From positions 605,988,709 through 606,052,708 of the forward strand of contig NC_081413.1 of assembly GCF_030272615.1 (NCBI RefSeq): a stretch of 64,000 bases of DNA, in the 5' to 3' direction. The translations under genes and the position numbers were made by a program. Source of the DNA: Cryptomeria japonica (Eukaryota > Streptophyta > Pinopsida > Cupressales > Cupressaceae). Shown here piece by piece: positions 34,685-47,354 of this stretch (positions are counted from its first letter, which is position 1; each line of letters starts with the position of its first letter). The notes beneath the pieces were generated by a model. It did no database searches. It was given only the letters and a program-made list of their open reading frames with translations, and was not told the DNA's origin.

Positions 34685-36338
34685 TTCGTGCATCATTTCT
34701 GTTCTTTAGATATTGTGCTGCGTAAAGTTTTCAGTTCGAGTTTTCTGGAAGAACATCTGCAACGGAACAGGTACGGAGGTTCAATAATTTTTCAGTTTTT
34801 AAGAATCTTTTCTTTGTGTTTTTCCTGCGTATTGATAGGTTTCTTTCTGATCTTTTTCTGGATCGCGGTTTTGTTTATTAATTTGAGATGTATATTGAAT
34901 GTATTAGATGCTTAAGTGAATTTGCTGGATGATTTCGTTGTTCTTTTTCGGTTCTTTTCGGTTTTAACAGGATCCGGATTCGAGTTTGTTTTGTGTTTTA
35001 TTTGCATGCGAGTAATGATATCAAGTTTTAGATTAGGGCTTTCTAATCATTCTTTAACCCTGGCAGAAGTTCTTGGTATTTACTGTAATTTGAAATTAAA
35101 ATGGAAATTGATAGGAACTTTTTGGAATGATGGCTCGGGCTTTTTGTTTTGAATGAATTGTACGCAGTTATTGCAAAACCTCGTTCAATTTATTCGTCAA
35201 TAAATTGTACGCAGTTGCTCCGGAAAATGCTGTTAACAAAAATTTATTGGGGAATTTAAGAGGTTTAAATTGTTGTCTTTCAGGAACGCTAGGTTGTGGA
35301 TCTATTTTATTTTAACACTTTTTTGAAATGTTTTGCTTCTGATCTTTGAGTTTGTTTTGGTTTGGAATGTAATTGTTGCAAATTAAGCTAGGGTTTGGCT
35401 TCATGACATGTATCGATTTTCTATTATCGTGGACTTATTTTGCTTTTAAATTGTTTGAGGATGTCATTTAGTATATTCCTATCTTCAAATCGAGTTCTAA
35501 GGAATTTGTTATAAGTTTCTCACTGTTATTAATTGTCATATTTAGCAAGATTTGCATCATGGATGATGTTTTTCTGATTTATAAAGCTTGGGATGGAATT
35601 GTTGAAAAATGCTGTACTCTGTTACGTTTTCAAAATGTCTAAATCTGTTGTTGTAATTAATTGTCGCGGATTTGTTTTGTTTTAGTTGTAGTTGAATACC
35701 TATTACTTTACTATGTCAGTGGTTTGCCATTAAATTGTTAAAACAAAAAAAAATTCTGTGATTTGTTCTTTTTGTTGAAAGAATTCCTGCATCTGCAGCC
35801 TAATCAATAAAAATGTACTTAATTGTCAAATTTTAGAAATCTGCATTATTTTAATTGCTTTTAATTATCAGCCTGGGGCATGAAATTGCACATGTTGGTA
35901 TTAGAGCAGTTTGAACTCGATTTTTTATGAAATTTCTCCTAGCTTAATATCAGTTTACAACCAATTTATCTTTAGCTTTGAGCTTTTCTTGAAATGACGA
36001 AACAGTTTTGGTGTGAGGGCTTGTTTTGTTGGTTTTGAGAAGAAATAAATGGATCGTAGTTCATGCTCTTAGTGTTTAAATTTTGATCTATGTACGTGTT
36101 TTTCTGATATGCTTGTGCTCATCTCTGCAGCCGCAGGAGTCAAAATGTTGTATGTCTCTTCAGTAACCCCCAAGAAAGCAAAGCCTCCTGTCTTTGCTAT
36201 TTGCTCTTCTTCTGAATTCAGGGAAGAATTTCGTTTTTATTCTTTCCTCTAGTCTTCAGAGAATTTGTGCCCTAGACCAGAGGACCCAGACTTGGGTTTC
36301 GAGGGCGAGGAGGTTTTCTCATCTTTTCGACAAAAGAA
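34685..36338 (+). other. WNK 5' leader with a 1.36-kb intron
   Basis: A short first exon (about 34685-34770) ends AACAG followed by GTACGG, a plausible splice donor at 34771. The next 1.36 kb is T-rich, as plant introns are, and ends CTCTGCAG at 36130, a good acceptor (GCAG at 36136 is an alternative). The leader then continues to 36338. Long first introns in the leader often support high expression in plants; that is general knowledge and is not shown here. The apparent frame at 34688-34915 lies mostly in the intron. Confidence 0.55.
36145..36252 (+). CDS. upstream ORF in the WNK leader, 35 codons
   Basis: ATG at 36145 in the context CAAAATG (A at -3) opens a 35-codon frame ending TAG at 36250. 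The peptide starts MLYVSSVTPKKAK and ends with an aromatic-rich EEFRFYSFL. It lies after the splice acceptor, so it would be in the mature leader. It is the only ATG before the kinase start within this exon, 87 bp upstream of it. It could repress or regulate kinase translation. No homologue is known to me. Confidence 0.4.
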   Translation: MLYVSSVTPKKAKPPVFAICSSSEFREEFRFYSFL

Positions 36339-37229
36339 ATGCCGACAGTAGAATATTATGGTGGTGACAAGGATATGGAGCCCTTTGTGGAAATGGATCC
36401 TACTAGAAGGTATGGCCGTTATGATGAGGTTCTAGGCCGTGGTGCCATGAAGACAGTATACCGAGCTTTTGATGAGGAAGATGGTATTGAGGTTGCCTGG
36501 AACAAGGTGTCTCTGAAGTGCCTTGATGATGATGCAGTAGATAGAATCTTTGCAGAAGTCCGGCTTCTGAAATCCCTGAGCAATAAAAATATAATAACTT
36601 TTTATAATGCATGGCTGGATGAGAGGTTTGGACATGTGAATTTCATTACTGAGGTTTGCACTTCTGGGACCCTGAGACAGTACCGACAGAAGCACAGACA
36701 TGTTTCCATGAAAGCTGTGAAGAACTGGGCACGGCAAATTCTAAAGGGTTTGCTTTATTTACATAGTCAGGAACCTTGCATCATTCACAGGGATTTGAAT
36801 TGCAGTAATATATTTGTGAATGGCAATAGCGGCACTGTGAAGATTGGGGACCTGGGTCTTGCGGGCACCCTTGGAAGTGATCGAGCTGCTCATACTGTGA
36901 TTGGTACACCTGAATTCATGGCTCCAGAGTTGTATGAAGAGGATTACAATGAGCTGGTGGATATCTATTCCTTCGGCATGTGCATGTTGGAGATGATTAC
37001 CTTTGAAATTCCATACAATGAGTGCCATAATGTTGCTCAAATTTATAAAAAGGTGACTTCTGGTATAAGGCCTGCTGCACTGGAAAAGGTTACTGATCCA
37101 GAAGTGAAACGTTTCATTAACAAATGCTTGGCGGCAGTATCAGTGAGGCCTTCTGCTGCAGAGCTTCTGAAGGATCCATTTATTAGAGAAGTGCAGGAAA
37201 GCTTAAGCACATGGGTGCTCCACCGTTAA
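36339..37229 (+). CDS. WNK-family serine/threonine kinase, WNK11-like
   Basis: A 296-residue protein, close to the length of Arabidopsis WNK11, and almost all kinase domain (about residues 25-283). The glycine loop [13 protein letters not shown] carries the WNK-specific catalytic Lys38. The usual subdomain II Lys is Asn55 in EVAWNKV, as in plant WNKs. The loop [10 protein letters not shown] has catalytic Asp152, DLG is at 171-173, and GTPEFMAPE is at 189-197. The segment [20 protein letters not shown] before the domain is typical of plant WNKs. The coding part is one exon with no stop or frameshift, unlike every neighbour. Plant WNKs act in the cytoplasm or at membranes in ion, osmotic and flowering-time signalling; the exact role of this one is unknown. 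Alternative: a processed copy. The leader intron and TATA box argue against that. Confidence 0.92.
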   Translation: MPTVEYYGGDKDMEPFVEMDPTRRYGRYDEVLGRGAMKTVYRAFDEEDGIEVAWNKVSLKCLDDDAVDRIFAEVRLLKSLSNKNIITFYNAWLDERFGHVNFITEVCTSGTLRQYRQKHRHVSMKAVKNWARQILKGLLYLHSQEPCIIHRDLNCSNIFVNGNSGTVKIGDLGLAGTLGSDRAAHTVIGTPEFMAPELYEEDYNELVDIYSFGMCMLEMITFEIPYNECHNVAQIYKKVTSGIRPAALEKVTDPEVKRFINKCLAAVSVRPSAAELLKDPFIREVQESLSTWVLHR

Positions 37230-37545
37230 TATGGATTGTCAGCAGTTGCAGGACCAGTTGCTGGGATTGTGGTAGTAAGGTCAAAATATGTTTTGGGAGA
37301 TGGTGTATTGATTTTAGCATCTGATTGTTTTTCTAATACTTGTACTCAGGGGGTTGTGTAGAGGACACCTATTGAAGATAATGATGACAAATGAGCAATA
37401 GCTAGATCTTTACCTTTCAGTAATAGGTACATAGTTTGTAACAGTTTATGCCATTTATGCAGTCTCCGGAAGGTGACTGGAATATTCTGCGAATTATTCT
37501 TTTATCTGTAATTGCACAATAAAGAAGTTTGAGTTGCACGTTTGT
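37230..37545 (+). terminator. WNK 3' untranslated region with poly(A) signal
   Basis: AATAAA at 37518-37523, about 290 bp after the stop codon, followed by a GT-rich stretch (GTTTGTGTGCGTGTC, about 37540). Cleavage is expected just downstream. The frames that open at 37529 and 37534 are low-complexity and not supported. Confidence 0.6.
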
Positions 37546-37914
37546 GTGCGTGTCAAAACTTCTACCCCACAGCTTGTGGAAATGTTCCACATTTTTTGTT
37601 TGTTTGTTGAAATTTGGTGTTTGCATGGTCATATCACATTTAGATCATTTTTTCTCTGTAGTCGTGGCACATTGCTTTCTACTGTTCTCTTTTATATTGC
37701 TTTCTCAGCAGAATATTGTTCTCTTTATATTGCGTTTCGGCATGCTCTCTACAGGCTCTTCTGTTTTTTATATCCCTCCTCATATTAAATGCTTTTCTGT
37801 CCTGTCTGTGTTTAAATTATGCTCTGTTCAAAGAAGTGATCATTACAGCTTCATTTTTTAATTCTTAGTTCTAGGGATGTGATTTTGGAGAAGAGGACTC
37901 ATGTGATGTAAAAT

Positions 37915-38046
37915 ATATTGATTAGGTGTTTTAAATTATTTAGTTGTCTTATTTATTTAATATTTTTATTTCTATATAATATATTGATTAGGTGTTCTAA
38001 ATTATTTAGTTGTCTTATTTATTTAATATTTTTATATCTATATATG
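37915..38046. repeat. 66-bp tandem duplication
   Basis: The word ATATTGATTAGGTGTT starts at 37915 and again at 37981, and the 66-bp units are nearly identical. The short frame across them simply repeats the same hydrophobic peptide and is not credible as a gene. Confidence 0.8.
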
Positions 38047-38239
38047 GTTTTTGTTTATATATATTTTATTCTCTTTTATGTTTTATCTTATTTTGGCGAT
38101 GGTTTTCAAAATTTGTTAATTTCATAGACATTCTCTCAACGAGTGGTAGTAGCTGTTTAGTAACTTAAGTCCCCGTGCACTTATTATCTTTGATTGGTCT
38201 TCTTTTCGTTCCTTTTTTTTAAATATCTTCAAATTCAAT

Positions 38240-38640
38240 TAGTCATTCATGTGTGTGCTTCTTAAGATTTTTTAAGAAGTGACACTCATCTCAAAGCAAA
38301 TGGAACCTTTTAAAGAAGAGTGATGCATTTGTCAAGTGATGTCAAAGGACAAAGGAAAAGTGATGTATTTATTTGTCTACCTTATTCTTGTTATTGATGT
38401 CAAAGAAATATCTCAGGACGTCATGTTGATGAGTGATGAGTGTGTGTTTCTTAAGATATATTTTTTTTTTGAAGTGACACTCATTTCAAAGCAAATGAAT
38501 GAATCTTTTCAAGAAAAACTATGCACTTGTTAGTTTACCTTACTCTTGTCATTGATGTCAAAGGAAAAGTGATGCATTTTCTAGTCTACTTTACTCTTGT
38601 CTTTGATGTCTAAGGAAATATCCAAGGACATCATCTTGTT
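38240..38640. repeat. degenerate repeated block, unit about 190 bp
   Basis: Segments with GTGTGTGCTTCTTAAGAT, GAAGTGACACTCAT and TTGATGTCAAAGGAAAAGTGATG recur at about 38250, 38440 and 38550, with gaps. This looks like an old, partly deleted tandem repeat. 38047-38239 and 38641-39308 show nothing else but AT-rich DNA and short frames. Confidence 0.5.
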
Positions 38641-39308
38641 ATGTAGAAGTTTTATGCTCAGTAACATCAAATAAAAATAGGAAATTGAGTTAATTTATTT
38701 TATTTTGAGCTGACCCCTCTATCATGGTGACCAATTTAGAATTTTTAAGTGCCTTTAAATCACATTTAATGAATGGGCCAACCTTTGATATTAGTGTGCT
38801 CCTACTTACAATTAAAATTCAAATAAATAAAAAACTTTATTCTTGCCTTCGTCAACCTGGAAAAAAAAAACTATCATCATTAAATAGCCACAAGCAAGGT
38901 CAATATGAAAAAGAGACGATAGCTCATTTGAGGGAAGCAAAGAAGAAAGTTCAAAAAGTAATGAAGAAGAAATACTCTTCATGGCAATTTAAGTAAAGGA
39001 TGATAAAGATGAAGAGAGAAGAAATGGAGGTGTGCAATGAAGATAAGAACTCCATCATGCTTACAAAGAAAATGAGAAGCTTACAAAAAGAATTTTGAAA
39101 TAGAAGGTACAAATTCAAGGAGTTAGTGAAGCTCAAAAAATCTAAAACTAAATATTGAATTGTTGGGTAAAATGATTGTAGATTTGAGTGTTTAATTAGA
39201 AGAGGCAAAACAAATTGAGGAGTTTTTAAGAGTTAGCTTGAGATGAAAAATGGAGCTTGAAAATGACTCCTTAACAAAGGAATTGGAGAATTTTGCTGAA
39301 CAAGTGAT

Positions 39309-42300
39309 TGAAATTGTTTCTATTTGCCTAGTGTTCTTGGCTACATCTCATATGCAGTATCATAGCCTTTACTGGTGCAATGGCAATGAACATATTTCTG
39401 CCAGAAGCTCATATGGAGATTTGAAGTGAGGGTTGCAATTATGTCAATTTTTCATGTTATTTGCACGTTTCATCAATTTGAGGAGTGAAGATTGCAAATT
39501 ATTGGTGAATTCTATATCTATGGTAAATTTGAGGAATATTTGCAAGTTAACATAAATTTTACATAAATTTGTGTAAATTTCAAAGAAATATCCACATATT
39601 TTCATTGATTTGTTCATATTTGTCTAAATCAACTTCATCTTTGTAAATAACTGTGCAAAATTTGCAAATTTGCAGATATTTGGAAGTTTTATTTGCAGAT
39701 TTACACAGAATCAGTTTGAAGCATTGCAATATTTGTGAAGGAGTTTGAAGATTTTGCAATATTTGAAAAAATTTACTCTCTATGTTGGCATGGCGTTAAA
39801 ATGCGCACAAATCAACCTCTTTTTGATGAAATTTGGCATCAACAACCAAATCCGACTGTTGGCTATATCGGTTCACTTCATATTGGCTACTATTTGGCTA
39901 TGTCGATCCACTTCTAGCATTTGAAACTTGCAATTTATTAGAGTAGTTGACTTGCGTAAATTAGAGTAGTTGACTTGCACTTTGGCACAAATTCTCGCCA
40001 TAATCGAATGCATATAATTTGTAGATTCATTGTAGAAAACCTCCTTTTTGGTGCGCCCCTCATTCACTTTATTGTGAATCGAATTTTGGCGTTCAAATTT
40101 TAATAGTTTGGCGTTGCTCATTGGTGGCATAAATAGGTACTCATACACTTGTCAAGCTGTTAGTCAGTCTTTTTTTGGCGTTACAATTTCACTTGAAATC
40201 AGCTGACAGAAATCTACATTTTGGCAACAAGGCATCTACCTGTATTCTTACTTTTCATCTACGACTGGTTTGAAGCTTGAATCGACTCCCTTTGGCTCCC
40301 TCAGCGTTTCATTCAGTGGTTTATTTTTATGGCCTTGCAAACCATCATTTTGACTTGCATTGGGACACTACCATTTCAACCTACCTTTTCACCATCTGAG
40401 GTGAATGCTTGCAAATTTGTGGCTGCCAACTTATATTTGACAACCTATATTTTGGACCTATCTCAGAGGGAGGTTTGAATTGGTCTTTGTGTGAGAATTT
40501 TCAATAGTTAGCTTCTCAACCTTTTGGCCAGTAATCCAAGTTTGAATGTTAAAATCAACCTTTCTATTTGGACACGCACTAGTTTTGGCGTATCCTTTGA
40601 CTTCAAATTTATCCTTGCACTAGTTCAGACTTGTTTTTTGGTGCTTCATTTTTGTGGAGATGAAAAGTGTTAAGAATTCTTAAAATAGTGAAGTTGGAGC
40701 ACTGTTTGCTATTAAATTGGTTAATTGATGATCTCAACACAACATTATTTCTCATTTATCCTCTCATTCCCCTCTCAAGTTTGCAAAAATATTTTATTGT
40801 AAAAGGAATTTAAGTTTTTTTGTAATGCACATTTTAGGCTTATAGGAAAATATTAAATTTGACATGACTTTAAAATGATAGCTAAAAATTGAGTTTCTTT
40901 TTTAAAAGTGGTCAAATTTTCATGTCTAATTTATTAGAGATAATTTATATATAACCATGAATTGAGGAAAAGTTTCACTTTTGAGATGGTTCATCATGTC
41001 AAATTCACAGTTTCATTCTTTTGTTATCAAGTTTAATTTAGAAAACTATTTGTCTTGGAAATCAGGGATATTTAATCACTATCGTATAATTTAGAGAACT
41101 ATTTGTCTTGGAAATCAGGGATATTTAATCATTGTCGTCAATTAGGTTTACTATCCTATCTCCTTAGACTCCTTCCTAAGCCACATGGTGAATATCAAAA
41201 AAATAAGTGATTTAAGAAAAATGACAAGGTTTATGGACTAATAGGACTCACAACTTATGAGGGACATTTTCATCACATGGAGCACACTAAGTGTCCTTTC
41301 ATTGTTTGTCCATCATCCAACTATTGTTTGGAGATCTTGAATCTTCATCTAATCACGATGTTCCCTTCACTGAGAAACCTACTACCCTGGCTTGTGTGCA
41401 CACATCCTCAAAGTGATTAGTTGTCATATAATACTCCTCCACATACTATTGTTTCCATAGTTTAGGGTACTTCATCTCCTCCAATTGAGGGCACTTCATT
41501 TATTCTTGGTACTTTTGAGTTTAGTGACACTTCTTTGATAACTTCTAGTGGTTTTGTGTAGTAGGATTTTAATCGGCTTTTCAAGATAGTTTATTGGGAC
41601 ACTATTCTACTAGACATTGCATCTTTGTTTATAGAGTCTCACATTGCATACTTGAAAGAAATCATTGAGGACATTACTTTCCAATCCTCTTTCCTGACAA
41701 CTCCCATGGAGTTGCATCATTTTCTTTTGATGTTATGGATGCATCTTTAGACCTTCTTGTTTCTTCTTTTCCTACATTTACTTCTATCGTGGCAATACTA
41801 GATTCTCATTGGTCTAGCTATCACCATACATCCATGGTCATTATACCTTTAATCTTTTATGGTATCCAAATCATATCATCTACTATTGTCACACTTTGAC
41901 ATTGGCTTAGAGACATTGAGTAGCATTTGGAGGGGTCAATCACCATACATCCATGGTTGTTATACCTTTAATCTTTTATGGTATCCAAATCATATAATCT
42001 ACTATTGTCACACTTTGGCATTGGCTTAGAGACATTTGAGTAGCATTTGGAGGGGTCATCATTATCTTTGGGCTATGATTTGCATTAGTTGTCATGAGAT
42101 TCTATATTGTTGTCCTCATTATTATGGTCTAGAACACTTGACTTGACTACGGTACCTTTCGACATTAATATGGAGACACTTGAGCAAAGTTCAAAGGCTT
42201 CTTTCATCTTGAGTTTTCTTTTTTCATATTCCTTTCAGGAGTGGGAAGATAACTTGCATACTTGTGTGGTTCTATTTCTTCCTAAGGAGAGGAATATTAT

Positions 42301-42792
42301 TTGTCGGGATTAAAACATCTTCAACATTCAATATCAAGCATCTACCATCATAGTAGGAGAGTTTACATTGAGGGGAAGTTGCGTGGTCGCACACCTCCTT
42401 TCATTTGAAAAGGATTTTTTTTCCTCAAATGGGATTTTGTACTTCTCATCTTTTACCCTCATTTAGGGGGAAGTTTTCCCACATGGTTTTCTCCTCTTCT
42501 TTATGATTGCATTGTACTTGGGTACCTTGTTAGGCTTTGATGTTGGGACCCAGTTATCTCCTCACCTAAGCTAGGCTTAAGGGGGGTGTTGGCGTGTTAA
42601 TCCTACTTAGGTGGCTTCTTAGGTGTCTTGCCTAAGTGGCATGGTAGGTAGGGTGGTAGGTAGAATATCCCTCCTATGTACCCCTCTCTACACATTTTAC
42701 TCATCTCACTTGATGAATCAATCTTAATTTTGCTTTGTATTTATCTCTATCCATTGTTTCTATTTGCCTAGTATTCCCAACTATATCTCACA
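39309..42792 (+). mobile_element. degenerate Copia-like element G
   Basis: A purine tract CTTAAGGGGGG (about 42576-42586) is followed by an LTR-like segment at 42587-42792 (TGTTGGCGTG ... ATCTCACA, 206 bp). The last 40 bp of that segment (TTGTTTCTATTTGCCTAGT ... ACATCTCA) recur at 39311-39349. There they precede a primer-site-like CAGTATCATAGCC (about 39356-39368). Traces of Gag-like coding appear near 41040 (NYLSWKS). Everything else is broken. The rest of the 5' LTR was not found. The assignment rests on end motifs only. Confidence 0.4.
41821..42058. repeat. 119-bp tandem duplication inside element G
   Basis: TCACCATACATCCATGGT starts at 41821 and at 41940. The two 119-bp units differ at a handful of positions. 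A shorter 53-bp duplication (AACTATTTGTCTTGGAAATC at 41044 and 41097) lies nearby. Confidence 0.85.
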
Positions 42793-43795
42793 AGTAGAAT
42801 CCGATAAAAATACCTACACTACTAAAAGTGCTCAAAAATAGCTTTTTGATGATATTTCATTTACTAAATTTCTCTATTGTATGCCTGGTATGTCAAGAAA
42901 AAATTTATCTCCTTTTGAGCAAAATCAAGGCCTAGGGCGGAAGTCAGAATATGACATTCATGTTAGGGTGATATTAGCAAATGGAATATTTTGAGATTGC
43001 CATAATATTTCCTCCCTTGTCATAAAACCACCAATGGATAAAAATAATCACCAAATAAACAATAAAGTATGGAAAGAATGATGAAATATTGCCATCACTA
43101 GAAAAACTACCTAGAGATAATTTAGCGTTGGAACACTATAAATGAGTTTTAAAAAATTATTTTTGGAAGCCAAAAACTACCAAAAAATCACCAAACATAA
43201 GCAAAAATTGGTTTTGAGGTAGAAATTCCTTTCTCAATGAGGTTAAGGGTTTTGTGTTGACGATTATTAAAAAAAATGTCAAATCTAAGTTGTCATTGGG
43301 TGGGAAAACAACTAGTGAGGTGGTATTGGTAGTAGAAAACCTTATCGTTGGTAGCAAAGCTCTTGTTGATGAAAGCAATTCACTAATTGAACCAAAAAAA
43401 TTAGTTAAAAACCTTTAAAAAAACACCAAAAAATTTTAGACTACTACTATAACTTAAAGAACAAAAAAATTTAAAGTGACCATCACAAATTATTTTGTTA
43501 TCACACGTTGTACCAATTATGCAAGGATTATGTAGAGCAAATATAGATTCATACAACCATACAAAACTATTTGATTGTATATATTTAATAAGATAGAGAA
43601 AATTTTGCCTTAAAAACTTATGCAGCCCTTAAAAAAATAATAAATTTTTATCTTCATTGATTATGACATTGGACATGCGATCTAAGAGTTTTGGGCCTTC
43701 TTGATGTAATGGTGAGGTTTGTTTGGCTCCATGTTGCACCATTTTTTGTCTAGTTTTAATACTCTCAAGAAAAATGACATAAGATTACAGATCTA
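42793..43795. other. AT-rich region, no gene seen
   Basis: No supported gene. The minus strand of about 43600-43795 could be the leader of element I, whose primer site lies just to the right, but no Gag motif is readable. Confidence 0.4.
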
Positions 43796-44299
43796 GAACT
43801 CTAATAGCATGTTACAGTTGATTTCTCAACTCTACAACTCCTAAGGATCACCTACAGTAAAACACTTTTCACAAAAGAGAGTAAAAGAAAAGCTATAGAG
43901 GCCAAAAGCTATTGATTGAAAAACATGAATCGTCATTAATGTGGATTGGATAATGAATGATATGAAACAAGTCCTTATAAAGGAAAAATAAAATAGATGA
44001 AACCTTAAGTAAGGATAAGAATAGATCATGACATGTATCCTCATCATATGATTTGAGACACAAAAAACACATGATCAAATTAAACTTAAGATGTTGTGAA
44101 AAGGCACCTAAGTAATTAAATAATTAATTAGGTAAATAACATTTAATCTAACATTAATGACAATCATGAATAATAAAAAAATATAAAAATGCTTGGTATA
44201 TTCACTATAATAGAAACCAAAATGTGTACTAACATATTTGCAATAAAAAAGGGGGTGTTGTCACTCAAAATTACACCCTTCACTAAAAATAGTCCAACA
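43796..44299 (-). mobile_element. LTR and primer site remnant of a Copia-like element (I)
   Basis: The minus strand reads TGCTATTAGAGT at about 43800-43811, a degenerate form of TGGTATCAGAGC. It abuts an LTR-like segment 43810-44299 that has TGTTAC and AACA ends on the plus strand. A minus-strand TATA-like CCTTTATAAGG lies at about 43973. There is a purine-type AAAAAAGGGGGTG at about 44247. No coding part is readable. Confidence 0.35.
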
Positions 44300-46919
44300 T
44301 TCCAATGGTATAATGAGAATGATCTCAAGTTGTCAGGCCCTTGTGGTTGAGATCAAACTTTTGAAGAAAGTTGGCTCCTTTCGCAACCTAGAAGTAGTGT
44401 GTCGATCCAAACCAACTGAAGAGGGGAAAACAGATATGAAAGGTAAACTAATCAAAACATAACGAAATAAACATGCAGAATGCTAAAATATCATATTATA
44501 CTAATCTACTAGGAAATAGGGAGAAGAAAGAATGTAAAAAAGAAAAGGAGACACCCCAATATTTAAACTACTTTCCTCATTTCCCATAATAGCACAAAAA
44601 TTAATGAAATCACCCCAATAAATATAGATCCTATTTAACAACCCTCACAAACTAATATGGAGGTGAGGAATTCAACTATTACTAAGAGAGAATAAAATAT
44701 CTATAAATAGCTCCTACAAATCTTTATTAATATAACATACATATCTAAAAAATTATTAAATTTATTCACATATAAAGGTGAGAAGAGATTGCACAACATA
44801 CAAAAAGTGAAGATATATCAAAAAGACAAGTTTCATTGATTCAAAGGTATTGAGACTTTTTACAATACTAGAGTTCCAAGGATGCTTATTTGAGGAGAAG
44901 CTTATAAGGAACTAGTTTTGAAATAAAAAAGAAATAGACTTATCTCCCCTTGAAGGACAAAGTGCAAGTTTACAGAAGGTCGTGATGAAGAAGGAAACCC
45001 TCATTGTGACTTTTTTCAACGCTTTGCAAGAATATGTCATTTTAATCTAATGTCCATGATTGGAAGATATGAAAGAACATTATCTACACCTCTACCATAC
45101 TTGAGGATTATTAATTCATTAGTTTGAGTAAAAGAAACATTGAATAAAATACCCACAAAAACTTTTAGAAAATGCAGCCTAAAGATGATGTCCTAACAAA
45201 ATAGAGTACATGAGCAATAATTGCGGTATGGGTGCCATTATTTTCCTTGGATCCACTTCTAAAATATACTTAAAGCCTTAACTGAGCTCCCTCAAATCAA
45301 AATCTAGTAGTTGCATGCACTAACATGCATTAATAACATTTTAAAAGTGATAGGTGAAAGAAAACATGTCTTTTGGAGCAACCCTATTGCTATCGACAAA
45401 CTATCAGGCCATCACTTACTCATTTGACCATTGAACATGGGAAAGGAACATAAAATCCTTTGATGCCCAAGAAAAAACCTTAACACTCACCTTGTCAAAC
45501 CATCAAACCTCCTTTATTGAGCAATGTGGACACATCTATCTTTGATATCTTGATGAAGCACAAATCCATCAAACATTGGGTCATTAGGCCACCATTGAAT
45601 TTCTTGTCATGAAAAGGGGGACGGGACATCTTGAAACTCTAAAAGGACAATGGTTTCAACAACTAGATGACTTCAACATGACATAAGCATTGAATGTGAT
45701 CACTTGGGATACATAGTGCCAGTATGGGGAATGATGTTAGCATGATGTCATTAGAGGAAAGGCAAACCTTTGAGGAATTGGGATTGGAAGGGAAAGCATG
45801 AAGGAACGAGAAACCATAAAAGTTTGAATACCTGTAGCAATTTTGAAGAAGATTAAGGGAAACATTGATGAGTTGGAATTTTGGGAGAAGCGTGATTGAG
45901 ATGACAAGTTTGACAATGATGAAGGAATGAAGAAGTTTAACAAGTCGAGGATCAAAGAATTGGGGAATCCGAGAACAAGTACCAAGGGATGCATGGGGAA
46001 GTCTAAAGGTCCAATAAAATGCAAAGGAATTGAGTTTTAGAATACTTTTAAACTTCAATGATCAATAATGCTAAAGAAAGGTAGGAAAGCAAGAAAAAAC
46101 CATAACAATGTTAAAGATTGATAAGCATAAAACTTAGGCAAACAAACCTTTACACTTTAGGGATTGAAAGAACTAAGGAAATGGTAAGAGGGGATGCCAA
46201 TCTCCAAAAATCTAACACAACAACTGTTATGCTCTATTTAAACTTCAAGCTTCGTAGATGAGAATGCGAGTGAATAACATGAAAGAAAGGGAGACTCCAA
46301 CAGTTCGACGAAACATGCAACCAAAATTTGAAAGGATTGGAACAAGGAGTTGGGATCAAAAGGGAAGGTACAAAGAGATGGATGGATAAGGAAGTTCATA
46401 AATCTAACAACTTTCACACTTAACCAATTTTAGGTTTTTACAACTTGGGCAATTGACTAGAGCATAAAAAACCAAAAGCAATACAACAACCATATGGACA
46501 TTTTGAGCATGACTAGCCCATTTAGATCTCTCAGGATTGATTATAATTAGTGGGAAATGCAAGGGGGTATGAAATGTCAACATGGGGTTTTATGCATAAA
46601 GATAAAATCTCACAATCATGGAATTTCTCCAAGAAGAGAAATTTAAAAGTGCTTAATGGATTTCTTTTTCTCTATTTGATAGTAACATATATCACAAATA
46701 TTTACAAAAAATGTAGGAATATTTTAGGAATTTTCACAAGAAAAATAACTAGGAAGAATGTTAACAATACTTAGCCAAACAAAAAATAGCTAGAATGAAA
46801 ACCTTAGTAGTAGGTAAGTAATTTTTTTTAGTTTTTTAAAAATTATCCAGTTATAGACAATTAATGAAATTTAATTGAGGAAGTTATGAAATAAAATGCA
46901 ATAAAACTTGTTAGAAAAC
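44300..46919. other. 2.6 kb without a recognisable gene
   Basis: AT-rich, stops in all frames. The longest open stretch (minus strand, 46058-45663) is Leu/Phe/Ser-rich with no recognised motif. Its shape suggests chance openness opposite a purine-rich strand. Probably old element debris. Confidence 0.4.
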
Positions 46920-47354
46920 AAATAGTGTCATTTGGTTGCAAGGGTAAAAAATGGAGTAATTGAGACATTATTTAATTGTTTAATTAATTAGTCATTTAAT
47001 TACTTTATTCACTTAAGCTAAACTTAGATGTTTTTTAACATTTATTAGATTAGACTAATAGTAGATTAAGTTAACTTAGTAGAACTAATCTTTAGTTCTT
47101 TGAGCTAATTTTAGTTTCTTATTTTTAGATAAGGTTTCTCTTGCTTTCTATAAAGCAAGTCATTCAATCATTGTAATCTATCAAATCTATTACAGGTTAA
47201 TCTACATATCAAATTCCTCTTTGGATCAATTCTCTTTAATAGTTACATAGCATTAATTATGGATTTTCCCTTTATATGTGATAGATGTTTTGCTTGCAGA
47301 TAATTCATGGGCTTGTGGGGTTGAACAATAACTCTAACTTGGTATCAAAGCTCC
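46920..47354 (+). mobile_element. 5' LTR and primer site of Copia element H
   Basis: TTGGTATCAAAGCTCC at 47339-47354 is a near-exact tRNA-Met type primer site. Upstream is LTR-like sequence with a TATA-like TTTCTATAAAG (about 47137-47147). The 5' edge is a guess. The leader runs to 47972, where element D is inserted, and resumes at 63628. Gag then starts near 63839, so H is split by about 15.7 kb. Confidence 0.55.

Noticed and set aside
34688-34915. Open frame in the WNK leader
   Set aside because: Has no ATG start, crosses the splice donor at 34771 and lies mostly in the T-rich intron.
37529-37861. Small protein after the WNK gene
   Set aside because: Phe/Leu/Ser-rich, overlaps the poly(A) site, and has two overlapping frames with equally poor composition.
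45663-46058. 131-codon minus-strand frame
   Set aside because: No recognisable motif. Two overlapping frames on the same strand have similar low-complexity composition, so chance openness is likelier.
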